Part shown: piece by piece, positions 1-11,166 of the stretch
Layout of the letters: each line of letters starts with the position of its first letter
Numbering within the stretch: the first letter of the stretch is position 1
Source: Coffea arabica
Taxonomy: Eukaryota; Streptophyta; Magnoliopsida; Gentianales; Rubiaceae
DNA: 64,000 bases
Reading direction: 5' to 3'
NCBI RefSeq assembly: GCF_036785885.1
Contig: NC_092322.1
Location: 15,832,466 to 15,896,465 of the forward strand
Made by a program: the position numbers and the translations under genes
Notes under the pieces: generated by a model
What the model was told of the DNA's origin: nothing
Database searches by the model: none
Seen by the model: the letters and a program-made list of their open reading frames with translations, nothing else

Positions 1-815
1 GAAAATCATTATTATTTATTTTTTTTCAAAATTGGTACCGGTCTTCAAGCTAGCTGTTATCTCAGGGATGTTTAGAAGAAAGGCCAGTGAGGTGTTTTGA
101 GTATATGCCTGAACCCAAGAAGGTATTTCATGCTCCACGTGGCATGCCACATGACATAAATCCTTGCTGATTGAATCCAGTTTGAAAAAGCTCAACACTC
201 ATTCCTTTATGCAACCTTTCAAATCACTTGCTCACCTTACCAATCAGTTGAAACACAGTCATCCTAATATTGCAATGAAGAACAGGCAAATTATTTGCAT
301 TTAAAAAATTGGTAAAATTAACCAACAACAAAAACAAGACAGGGAACCATTACAATGAAAAATACCCCTAATCAATTCCCAACAAGAAATTAACCAACAA
401 AAACAAAAGGCAAGAAAAAAAATGTTCAGCTTAATCTGAAATTATTCATGCTTTTTGGAAACCTAGAAATAAAAAATTCTTCGTACATTTGAATTCAAAA
501 TCAATCAGACACAGAAAATTCATCGAAAATCATAAAACGCAAACAATAATTGTCGTATTACCTCAAATGCTGCCCTGAAAACAATTAACTGAACTCGATT
601 TGAGAGAAGCTGGTGCCGCCTGGACAATCTGGAAGAACAGACGCAGATAAAATTTCTCCAGGAATGTGTAATGAAGTAAATACATGAGTCCGAGTTGACT
701 CATAAGACGAAGGGCGAAGACTTTCAGGTGGGAACTCTGAAGTTAAGAGCGGCAAAATGTGAAGAAATTTCCTGCAGTTTTCTTCGAAATTCTGTTGGGT
801 AATATTGCGGTTAAC
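1..815 (-). other. Left-edge AT-rich region with a possible minus-strand exon (unidentified)
   Basis: On the minus strand, about 812-586 is open for some 70 codons without an obvious ATG, and reads like ordinary protein (Pro/Ser-rich, ending SFSQIEFS and a stop). About 25 bases further on, a good splice donor (GAG followed by GTAATA) lies at 561-560. A second short minus-strand ORF, 198-16, begins MLSFFKLDSISK. These could be the 5' exon and next exon of a gene leaving the window to the left, or 5'-UTR sequence. I do not recognise the protein, and no branch point or acceptor is convincing. Confidence 0.22.
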
Positions 816-952
816 CCCCTGTCGTCATAAACTTGTGTGATTTTGGCTCTTAAATTTTACTTATCCTCATTTCACCTCCTTTTTTTTTTTGGTATAAGTC
901 CCTCTATTTATATCTATGTGATTTATAGTTTAAAATTTTGAAATTGTTTACA

Positions 953-2200
953 TTTTACACCCGATGTTGTTAGATTGAAACACCTGGCTTGAACTGGAAC
1001 TTGTGAGGAAGGGAATCTCATACTTATGGAAAGGAAAGGTATGGAAAGCAATCTTGAAAAAAAAAAAAAAAAAAAAAAAAAGGGAAAGGAAATGACTAAT
1101 GAGCCCGGAGGATGAAAGCGTGCAATCATCAACTTCAAAGAAATGTCCTTTATTTTGCTGAAGTGAAGGAAATTATTCTTGGAAATTTAATTGGGTTTAC
1201 CTGTTATCTTCGGGTCTTCCTTGTGTGGATGTATACAGGATTAAGCGGTTAAGCAATTTGCAAGTCATTGACCTCGGTCAATGCGTCAATGGAGATTGGA
1301 GATAATAGGAGGAAATTTCTTTCTTTTTCCCTATGAATTCGCAGGTGGGTGGAAAAAATTTGTTTAAAAAAAAAATCTTGGTAACGAAGCAAAGTGACTT
1401 TTGTAGAGAGAGAGAGAGATTATATGTGTGTGCATACACACGCACATTTTGAAGGTAAATTTGTAGGTTTCTTTTTAAACTTTTTCCGTTTAAATTCGGG
1501 AGGGAGGAATTTAAGAAACGAGAAAGAAGATGAAAGGGATTTGAACCCAATAACTCTAAGGATGCGTTTGATAAAGTTGAAATTCAAAAACTGAGATCTG
1601 AAATTTGAAGTCTAAATCCATTAAATTATTGAATTATTAAATACTAAATAAGATACATTTGAGTGTATGTTACATTAAGTGATAAGTAAACAGTTTACAT
1701 TTATTTTTGAGAGCAAATTTTGTCTTGACAAGCATTAGTTGAATGGATCACGGTCTCATAAATTGAGTTATTGTCTAGTTCAAGTCTGTTGTTTAATTCT
1801 TATAATATCTAGTTTAAACTAACACAATTTTGGTATAAAATTTGAATTCTTTTTATAACTTATACAACTAAGTTTCTATAAAAATCACTATTACATCAAA
1901 ATTGAAATTGTATGAGTTTATACCTTATGTTATTAGATTGACACAATTGGTTTGAGTTGGAACTTGTGAGGCCCCAAATTCCTACTTGAATTCTACAAGC
2001 TATACAATTGTTGCCCCAAAACATTAGGATTATAAAAAATTCAAAATCGAAATTGCACGAATTTACACCCGATATTGTTAAATTGAAACAACTAATTAGA
2101 ACCGGAACTTGTGAGGCCTCAAAGCCCTAGTTGTATCCTACAAGTTATTATAATTGTCGGGATGCCCCGAAACATTGAGAGTACTAGTATGATTCTGGCC
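953..2200. repeat. Dispersed/tandem ~145-bp repeat units
   Basis: A unit with the words 'ttacacccgatgttgtta', 'gattgaaaca' and 'ggaacttgtgagg' occurs near 953-1010, again at about 1915-2055 and again at about 2056-2200. The last two are adjacent with a 145-bp period (aacttgtgag at 1961 and 2106); the first is a partial copy 963 bp upstream. No coding capacity. A poly(A/T) run lies at 1057-1081. The rest of 816-2420 holds nothing I recognise apart from a GA run near 1406 and AT-rich sequence. Confidence 0.5.
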
Positions 2201-2421
2201 GCTGCGTACTGATATGATCAACTAAATCTGTAACAATGAGGATAATTTGCTAAGGTTCAAGAGGTAAATAATATTAGAGATAATGATATTAAAAATTAGT
2301 TTTCTCCATCCTAGGACACTAGTTCAAAATTATTTTTTTATTTAACGTGCATCATATTAAAAAAATAATGATTTTAAAAAAAATTATTTTAAATAATTTT
2401 CTATCAAAACATGCTTGCTTA

Positions 2422-2830
2422 GGGTCTATTTGTATCGATGGAAAATTTTTTCAAAAAAATGTTTTCCCTTTTTTCTGATGTTTGGTTGAAAAAGCGTCCA
2501 AAAAATTTTTTTCTAGAAAAAAGGTTTTACTTTATCCAATGGAAACCAAACTTCTGCAAAAGGTTTCAGTGAATCTAAATCAACGGTATTGTTGGTTACA
2601 TCATCTTATTCAATTGTTCATAGAATTTTCTATGAATGGTTTAAAAAGAATTTTTTTTTTTACCATTTTTTGACTCTCAAATTGATTGTGGTGTTTAACA
2701 TGGATTGTCTATAGTAGTAGTAGAGAGATACCAACTGATAATTATATTAGAATGCGAATTTTTCAAGAAAATGATTTTTAGCGAAAAGATTTTCTTGGGG
2801 AAATTATTTTACAAGCAAACAGACGGACCC
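2422..2830. mobile_element. Candidate MITE (degenerate inverted ends)
   Basis: The left end (GGGTCTATTTG..GGAAAA) and the reverse complement of the right end (GGGTCCGTCTGTTTG..AAAATAATTT) are similar, with AT-rich DNA rich in 'gaaaa/ttttc' words between. No clean target-site duplication is visible, so the superfamily is uncertain. From 2831 to 3271 there is ordinary sequence with no supported gene. Confidence 0.33.
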
Positions 2831-3276
2831 TCAACTGGCACTACTTTACCACTGGGACGTTGTTGCGCCCCGCCCACCCGCGGCCACATTTTACCATGCA
2901 AAACCATACACACAGTAGTGAGCTCTCTCTCGCACCTCTCAGTTGCCACCAATACAACCTCTCATCAAGGTGGAGCAACATTTATTTTTAATCAGCAGAA
3001 AATAGCACCAACCGAACTCAAAAATGAATACAACGGTGGTAAAATGAATACACTTGTGACGGTAAGATGTCATCTTTGGCTTAAGTTTTCTTCCGCAAAT
3101 GAGATGAAAAGACGGCAAGTTCTGGGCAAATACAAAAACTGCAAATGCTCCCAGCACTTCTTTTGTTGCGTTTAACTCAGGTAGACGGCAAAATTTCAAA
3201 CACTCCTAGAGCAATAACACAGTGGTGGAACACAAATGGCTACTATAGTTCAAAACTTTCTTCTTTGATAACCGAG

Positions 3277-4764
3277 TGACAGGGCGTCGAACCTGTGCAA
3301 TAATAATAATAAAAACTAAATACCACTAAAAGCAGTCAATAATTAATCCTAAGTACTGGAGCAGGGACTCTAGGTGTGCAATGGGTTACTTGATTCACCC
3401 CGTTCCCGAAGAGTTTGCTGAATCCGATATACCAGAATTAATTAGTTGGCAAAAATTACTGAATAGTAGACAGTGGCAAGTAGGATCGTCTCCTCAGGGA
3501 CTGGGGATATTTGCCTCCTTTAAATTTTAATTGGTAAGGGGGGATTTCACCAGAATTGAAATTAACAACACTTAAACAATTTAACTAAAAATGAATAATT
3601 AACTAGCACAAATATAGCAGGAATTAAATCAAGGATAAATAAATTCTAGCCAAGAATGCAACTATTCAGACGCAGTCCATTTATCCGATCATTGATGCAA
3701 GGGAGGTTCTCTTAATTTCTTAATAGGCTAGTTAAAGCCGCCGATGAATTCTAACAACCAATTTTTCCTTAAATTATTGATAACCAAGGTACGACCATTG
3801 ATCACTCCTAACCAAAAAATACTCCTAGGTACGACCGCAGGAATTAATTTTTCAATTGCATTAATAACTAGAAAAACCTAACCCTAATCAATAACACGTT
3901 ACGAGAGTTATTTAAATTAGATTGCACGTTCCTCTAATGTGTAAATACACCAGTTGCCACTAATATTAATCAATCAAACAATTACGGATTTAATTGACTA
4001 AATTAGCACGAGATTAATAAATCACATTGAACATCGGACCCTTGACATCCAATTAATAGAATAATCTCATGAAAATTCAAGCAGACAACGTGCAAATATT
4101 AATAAATTAAGGAACGTGTGAAAACTAATTAGATCTTACAGATTTTTCGGGACTACGCCGTCGAGTTGACCATTGACTAGATGGAAGACTTAGCCACGCC
4201 GCATAATTAAATCACCACACTAATCAATGGGTTGCAAAGGCATTGCGGTTTTTTACCAGAAAGCAAGGAATAAAAGATATTTTTCCCGTTAGGGAATATT
4301 GTCGAACACCTGGCGTGTGTCAGAGGCCAGTCAAAAGAAAGAAAACTATAACTAAACTGAAAAGCTAAAACTAAAGCCGTGCTTTGCTTTTGTATGTTGT
4401 CCCCTTTTAAAGAACCAAAATAAAGATGACTAAAAGCTATCTAGGTGGTCCCTACACATGTGGACAAAGCCTCCAAATTATTTCTTGTTCCAAGTCTCTC
4501 TACGTTGCTTTCTTTGAAGAGCCCAAATGACTAAATATCTTTCACTAGCTTTGTGGTCTCCCACCAATTCAAGGGCCCAAGGATTGAAGTCCTTAGAAGT
4601 CTCCATTTTCTTCATAAAGTCCCTCCTTTTTGGTAATTTTCCGCTTCATTCCTGAAATTAAGTCCAGATTCCAAATATAAGTAGATATCAACAATTAACG
4701 CAATATTGGGTAGGGATAAAAGGGAAAATTAATAATAAAATTACTAACAAATGATACCCTATCA
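3277..4764 (-). repeat. Athila 3' LTR
   Basis: 1,488 bp, beginning TGACAGGG and ending CCCTATCA in plus orientation, with the canonical TG..CA ends. It is the 3' LTR because the element reads on the minus strand. It is preceded by the target duplication CCGAG at 3272-3276. Confidence 0.95.
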
Positions 4765-4778
4765 ATTCCACCCACACC
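4765..4778 (-). promoter_or_regulatory. Athila polypurine tract
   Basis: Directly inside the 3' LTR the minus strand reads GGTGTGGGTGGAAT. This purine-rich stretch is in the position of the plus-strand priming site used in reverse transcription. Confidence 0.6.
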
Positions 4779-5814
4779 TGAATTATGCTTGCCCTCAAGC
4801 ATGGAGACAATTCAACTTTACAATGGCTAGCTTTAACATTATCATTGCCAGCTGTGCTTATACCAAAATCAAGATTTAGTGGCTAAGTGTCAAGTCATAT
4901 CTCTCCCGGTTAGTTCCTAAGTTCATAGACTCGTCCAATTTATGGCTAACTCGCTCAGAAAATCCAAATATTAACTAGCACAGTCAGCAATTAAGTCAAC
5001 TGGCAACCAAAATCTCAACATTGAGAGCCAAGGATCGGCGAGCCAACATGATCATAGACCATCATATTTTTCACATCTGTTCTCTCTATCTTTTTTTCGT
5101 TTTCTTTTTTTTTTTTCCTTTTTTTTTTGATCGCACAAATAATGCTTAGTCCCAAACTATTCAAGTTTTTTGACGTGAACTCTGATATTTTTAGATGAAA
5201 GAGCCCAGTTACTCAATTTTTCACAGCTCCAGGACTACTTACTCATAGATATCGCAACTTTTTTGACGCGAGAGCCGGCACTTGTGGTGAAGACTCCCGG
5301 TTACTGGGTGACGACACTAGCGGAGTATAGCCATACGTTATTCACCATAAAACACCAAAATACCCAATAATTAAATATCATAGCCTACGTCATGTCCTAA
5401 ATATGGAGAACTAAGGTCAACAGGAGACTAATCCACACAACAACGTCAGCAAAATATTTACATTGCCTAAACAAGTTAGCCATAAATTGCACCAAATCGT
5501 TAAACTCAAAATATTCACCAGGAGAGCATGCTCTTACTTGCCACCGAAACTCAATTCATAGTGTAAACTACAACTAGCAATAAAAAATTGAGCTGCCAAA
5601 ATATTCACCAAGATAACAGCAAGGGAAAAACACCCAAAAGGGATAAAGGAACAACACCTAAACAGAAAACAAGAGGAAAACAACCGAAAAAATGAAAAAT
5701 GGAAATATCTAGCACCCAAACTGACCCCCCCACACCTAAGTCACACATTGCCCTCAATGTGATAATGTAATAGCAGAAAAGAAGGAGAAGAGCAATGGTA
5801 CTTCCCTGAAGTCG

Positions 5815-7094
5815 TCAAAACAGGGGTGGATCGGGCGCGAACTGAGGAGCAATTCCTGCATGTTGCATAAAAGCCACCAGATTTTGTGCTATGCTATGTA
5901 AGTTGATGTCAATGTGGGTTACGCGAGTCTCCAGTCTCTCAACGGTGTTTCGAAGGTGAGTCCAATCCTCAGCCGTTGGGTTGGGAGGGGACGGAGCGAA
6001 GGATGAGGGGCCGGGATCACCGCCATCAGTGAAAGCTCGGGCAAAAGATGATCGAGGGGGAGCGCGTAGTGGCCCCCGGGGGAACAACCTCCCAACCATT
6101 GTCGCCCTTCTGAACTAAGCCCATTTTCTCTAAGCACGGGATATCCAAAGGCTCCATTTGACAGGCTATATGCAAGTTATGGTTAGAAATATCAAGGATA
6201 TGCAAATTAATAGCCAAGTGAGTAATGTAGGACCCAAGAATCAAAGGACGCTTCTTTTTAGGCAAAATAGACTTGAACTGAAAAGCGAGCCAGCACCCCA
6301 GATTTACCTTAATCTTGTTATGCATGCACCATATAAAGAAAAATTCAGACTTAGACAGAATGCCTGAACTATCTCGCCTACCCGAGAAATTATAGGCCAA
6401 AAAGCGGTGGATATAGCGAGAGGCCGGGTCCTTCAGATAAGAACCCTTAGATAGACGAGGGTCATAGTTATCCCTATCTACAGACATCTCATCCCAAATA
6501 TGACGATAGCGGGAGAAAAACGGCTGGACATAGTCACATGTACTCTCGGTATACTCCCGAGACTCGGCATAGGTAGGATCAATAAAACCAAGGGCCAGAT
6601 TGAAGTCGGTTATGGAATGGTGGAACTCCTGACCCATTAGACGAAAGCGGATGACATTAGGAGTAGAAACTGTGTAACCCGTGGGGAGGTCGAACTCAAA
6701 TGTGGCATAGAACTCCCTAACCAACTCAACAAAGGCCGGGAGATCAGTAATACGAGAATAGGGGAGCCACCAAATGGCCTCAATCAAATCGTCAAAACCA
6801 ACTCGAATATTTAGGAGGCCCAAGGTGGCGGCGTCCCGATAACAGCATGGGATAATCCGCTGTTCACAAGCCGCAGCATATCGCCGCTTGTCGCTGCCCT
6901 GGTGAAGTCCAAATGACCCTAAAATGTGCAGGGTCAGAGATATGAACGCCTCTTTGTCGCCCAAGACGAGCCCTCCTCCCAGAGGAGGAAGGGTCGTACG
7001 AGGGGTCAGAGGCGGGAATGGAGTGTTGTGGTGGAGGGGGCTGAGGGGTTCTAGGGGTTCTAGACCTAGAAGAGGAAGATCGTGGTTTGACCAT
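5815..7094 (-). pseudogene. Athila post-pol (env-position) ORF, frameshifted
   Basis: Downstream of integrase lies a separate ORF of about 425 codons in the position of the env-like gene of Athila elements. The likely start is the ATG at 7094, giving a Ser/Arg/Pro-rich N terminus (MVKPRSSSSRSRTPRT). The frame shifts near 6905, continues through the conserved core (EFYATFEFDLPTGY, IRFRLMGQEFHHS, DFNLALGF), then shifts again near 6060-6110 into a C-terminal tail with a short heptad-like helix (LRNTVERLETRVTHIDINLHS) ending DPPLF at 5815. The core resembles the plant-specific family labelled Athila ORF-1 or 'putative plant transposon protein'. No clear transmembrane segment or signal peptide is seen, so calling it an envelope would be inference from position only. 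Confidence 0.6.
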
Positions 7095-7339
7095 GGTAGC
7101 TGGCAGGTGACCCAATCAACCAGAAATAGAATGCACAAAAGATATGAACGGAAAGACCACTACGGAACCCAACCAACACTATAGCAAAAAGTAGCAATGC
7201 CAGCAAGCAAGGTCCAGGAGTACAACAATTATGAGTAGTGCTAGTGTTTAAAACGATCACCAAATGTCAGCAATTAGACACACAACCACCCAACAAGACA
7301 AATAGAGACAACCAATGTCAACAAACAAATGCAAACTGT

Positions 7340-8000
7340 CTCCAATTGGACAGTTAAGTACCCAATTTCACCTACTAAAATTATCAAATGACTCAAGGAA
7401 ATGGCACCCCAGCAACAGCCCAGTAGTCAATGAGGCAACCAATAACACAGGGGTGACAAATATTATATAAACTACCCTCACCAGTACCACTGGTGCACGT
7501 ACAAAGAAAAATTAAAGCCAATGTCACTTCAAGGGGCACAAGGTAGAAATTAACAAAACAAAACGCAAGTGATACCAACAAGGACCCCAACAGAGCAATG
7601 AACTCAACCAATTGAAATAAGTGAAACTCAACAATTGTCACTAATCGGACAGTCAATTACCCAATTCAAACGATCAAAACTAGCAATTGGGCCAAGCAAC
7701 AGGCAATTGCAACAACCACTGGTTAGAATTCGAGAAATAGTTCAGGCACCAAAACTCAAGAATCGAATAGGCAGTCCAGCACAGAGAAGTAAGAAATGGA
7801 AAGTAACACTGCAACCAGTACCATTGGTGCACCGACAGGAAAGAATTAAATTCAACGATAGCAACTCAACCACAAGAACTTAAACTTAAAAATAAGCAAG
7901 TTTCTTCAAATAGCAACAACAACGAAAGGCAAAAGACCTCAACCAGTACCACTATTGAGTCACAGGGAAAAATTAATCAAACGGCCAACAATTCAATAAA
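7340..8000. repeat. Degenerate ~300-bp repeats in Athila 3' region
   Basis: The phrase 'ggacagttaagtacccaatt' near 7348 recurs with changes at 7647, about 299 bp on. The phrase 'accagtaccactggtgcac' near 7482 recurs at about 7813 and in degraded form at 7940. The block lies in the non-coding segment between the env-position ORF and integrase. No ORF here is supported. Confidence 0.45.
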
Positions 8001-8169
8001 TAGCAGAAAATATCCCCACTGTGGCAGCAATTAAACTCAAAGCAGTCCAAAATGAGCCCCAGAAAATGCCCAAACCACCACCTTCTTTAAACCATCAGGA
8101 AACCCATACACGGATTTCAAAGAGTTAAACTAATTGGTGAAGGAATCACAATACCTCTACCTGTCAGAA

Positions 8170-8640
8170 ATCGACAGGTGGGATGGCGTGGCTGGACAGT
8201 TGATGGCCGTGAAGAGGAGCTAGCGGCGGACTGCAGCGGCGAGGTGGAGGGAGGCGTGGCTGGTGAAGGCCAACGGGCTCGCAAGGGAGAGGGCTGCGCG
8301 CGAGGGCTGAGCACTGGCGGCCGCAGCGTGCTGGTCAGCGGTAGGCGTCGGGCTCGTGGTAGCTTCTGGTGGTGTGTAACCTGATGGAGGGCTGGTGGTG
8401 ACCGCGAGGGGAGGTCGGAGCTGGAGGGAGGCGTTGCGAGCAGCGAGTTGGGGTGTAGAGGGCGGCGAGCTCGGGAGCTGGTGTGGCTGGGGAAGTGTGA
8501 GGTTGACCGCTAGTGGAGGTGATGGCAGCATGGACAGCGAACAGAGCCGGGGGAGAGCTGGAGTGTGGCAGGCGCGCGGGGTAGAGCTGCTGTGGTGGAG
8601 GGACTCGATGATTTGGGTGAAAGGGGCGGCCGCCGAAAGA
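8170..8640. other. GC-rich, low-complexity island inside Athila
   Basis: About 470 bp of G-rich plus-strand sequence (gcggc, ggagg and ctggtg words) stand out from AT-rich surroundings, followed at 8637-8755 by a GA/A-rich simple-sequence run. Both strands have open frames here (for example 8531-8220 minus), but they are Pro/Ala/Ser- or Gly/Arg-rich and lack recognisable domains. They are best explained by composition. A hairpin CTGTC..GACAG lies at 8161-8177. Confidence 0.5.
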
Positions 8641-8966
8641 AGAAAAGAAGGGAAAAGGGAAATAGAGGCAACGGGAAAGAAGGAAGAAAGAAAAGAAAGA
8701 AAGAAAGAAGAAAAGAAAAAAAAAGAAAGAAAAAAAAAGAAAAGGAAAAATAAAATGGATTTTTTTTTTGTTATTCAAAAATTATTCTAACATAAATTGT
8801 CCAAAATTTGAAATTGCTTTGTAAAAAAGAATTTTTTTTTTTTTTTGAAATATATATATATTTTAAAATTTTTCGAAATTTTTTTTTAATTTTAGAAAGA
8901 AAATAATCTCTTCGTTTTCTTTTAATGAAAGTAAATTTTTTTTAAATTAATGGTTTGGGTCGTCGA

Positions 8967-9102
8967 ACATCGCGTGGGCATGCTAAGATTACAAAACATC
9001 CACTAACCTCAGGAGACACAAACACCGCGTGGGCACGCCAAGATTGGTTTTCGTTCTCTGATCTCAAGAGACACAAACAATGCGTGGGCACGCCAAGATT
9101 TC
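8967..9102. repeat. 55-bp tandem repeat, about three copies
   Basis: The word gcgtgggcacgccaagatt recurs at 8972 (with two changes), 9027 and 9082, an exact 55-bp spacing. It lies in the untranslated region between integrase and the env-position ORF. Confidence 0.75.
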
Positions 9103-9359
9103 ACTTCCTGATCACGGTGGAGGAAATATTAATATTAATACTACCCAACAGGAAAACGACAAAACGAAAGAAATGAACAACTAAAAATAATAATAAAACT
9201 AATATTCGGGTTGCCTCTCAAACGAGCGCCTTTCTTTAGTATCTTTGGCTAGACATAGCCCATAATTTGCTTAAACCAAGCAAATCGGGTCCTCCAAATG
9301 CATAGTCTCCACCCGCTCAACTGGAGCCCCATCATAATATGGCTTGAGACGATGACCAT

Positions 9360-10260
9360 TCACCACAAATTTCTTCTCGTCTTTAGACTCCGGATCTCCA
9401 CTGCACTATAATCAAAGACATTAGTTACAACAAAGGGACCGATCCAACGAGAACATAACTTACCTGAAAATAACTTCAATTTCGAGTGATACAGTAGAAC
9501 TTTTTGCTCACATTCAAACGTCTTCCTAGAGATCTGCTGGTCATGAAATATCTTATTCTTCTCCTTGTAAATCATAGCATTCTCGTAGGTTTCATTGCGA
9601 ATCTCCTCCAATTTTTTGTAACTGTAACTTCCTTTGAATTCCTCCCTCCTCAATATCCATGTTGCATTGTTTGACCGCTCAAAATGCTTTATGTTCGAAC
9701 CCGATGGGGAGGTGACATGGCTTTCCAAATACCAAACGATAAGGGGACATACCGATTGGCGTCTTGTACGCCGTTCTGTATGCCCATAAGGCATCTTCAA
9801 GTCTCATACTCCAATTCTTCCTATCGGGTCGAACCATCTTTTCCAAAATCGACTTGATCTCCCGATTTGATGCCTCTGCCTGACCGTTTGTCTGAGGATG
9901 GTAAGAAGTGGAGACTTTGTGCAAGACACCATATCTCCGAAAAAGTACAGCAATCGTTCTATTGCAGAAATGGGTACCCCGATCGCTTACAATTGCTCGC
10001 GGCATCGCAAAGCAGACAAAAATGTTAGATCTGCCAAATTCTGCAACCACTTTGGAGTTATTGGTACGAGTGGGCTTTGCTTCCACCCATTTCGAAACAT
10101 AGTCTACGGCAAGCAATATATATAGAAAACCATAAGACGAAGGAAAAGAGCCCATAAAGTCAATATCCCAAACGTCAAAAATCTCAACAAAAATCATTGG
10201 GGTTTGAGTCATTTGATCCCTACGAGAAATATTACCTACTCGTTGACACTTATCACATGA
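9360..10260 (-). pseudogene. Athila integrase (broken)
   Basis: The integrase core is readable from 10212 to 9679 on the minus strand. The three catalytic acidic positions are present in context: D in [12 protein letters not shown] in [10 protein letters not shown], and E in [15 protein letters not shown]. Upstream, in the same frame but without a start, the HHCC zinc-binding end is visible as translated sequence ending [11 protein letters not shown] near 10,240. A TGA at 9679-9681 interrupts the frame just after the core. The C-terminal domain resumes in another frame (about 9650-9360: EEIRNETYENAMIYKEK, then RWIGPFVVTNVF), so at least one frameshift follows the stop. No chromodomain is present, as expected for Athila. 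Confidence 0.85.
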
Positions 10261-10512
10261 CTTACAAAATAAGTAGGCATCCTTAAAGAGGGTCGGCCAA
10301 TAGAATCCACTCTCTAGAACCTTACGAGCCGTCCTCTTTGGTCCAAAGTGACCTCCATATGCAAAAGAGTGACAATAAATTAGAATAGATTGGAATTCAT
10401 TTCCACTTACACATCTGCGAATGATTTGGTCGGCATCACACTTCCAGAGGTATGGATCATCCCAGATGTAAGATTTTGCGTTACTCCTTAACTTGTTCCT
10501 TTTTGCCTTAGG

Positions 10513-11166
10513 TCATCCTGCAAGGAACTTGTCAGTAACTAGAAAATTAACAATATCTGCATACCAAGGCAAAGATAAATTAGCAGAAAATAAGTGCTCG
10601 TCGGAGAATGCATCCTTCAATGGCTCGTTCTTCTCTCCAACTGGTATGCGACTCAAATGGTCTGCTACTAGATTTTCTGAGCCTTTTTTATCTCTTATCT
10701 CCAGATCAAATTCCTGTAGTAGCAATATTCACCTGATGAGCCTCGGTTTGGCATCCTTCTGGGTCATTAGGTACCTTAATGCTGCATGATCAGAAAACAC
10801 AATTACTTTAGCACCTAACAAATATGACCTGAATTTTTCTAAAGCAAAAATAACTGCAAGAATCTCCTTCTCAGTTGTAGAGTAATTCAACTGGGTTCCA
10901 TTCAAAGCTCGAGATGCGTAGTAGATGACGTGAGCTGCCCTTCCTACTCTTTGCCCCAATACAGCCCCTACAGCATGATCACTGGCATCGCACATGATCT
11001 CAAATGGCAAACTCCAATCGGGGGGCTGGATGATCGGGGATGAGGTCAGTAGCTCTTTCAACTTGTTAAAAACCTTCTCACGCTTGTCACTGAACTCAAA
11101 GGTCACATTTTTTTGTAAGAGTTGGAACAACGGGGCCCCAATTTTTGAAAAATTCTTGATGAACCT
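10513..11166 (-). pseudogene. Athila RNase H domain (broken)
   Basis: The RNase H fold is recognisable from [36 protein letters not shown] and [13 protein letters not shown], which carry the catalytic D, E and D. It continues RT in the same frame, separated from it by a TGA at 11167-11169. A second TGA at 10729-10731 precedes [18 protein letters not shown], and a third at 10513-10515 separates it from the linker to integrase. In family members the first and second stops correspond to Arg and Trp codons, so each is a single-base change. Confidence 0.85.

Noticed and set aside
6924..7184. Plus-strand frame rich in Arg/Gly
   Set aside because: Antisense shadow of the Ser/Arg/Pro-rich head of the env-position ORF.
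8220..8790. Overlapping open frames on both strands (103, 147 and 131 codons)
   Set aside because: They follow from G-rich and GA-rich composition; residues are Pro/Ala or Arg/Lys/Glu simple sequence with no domain.
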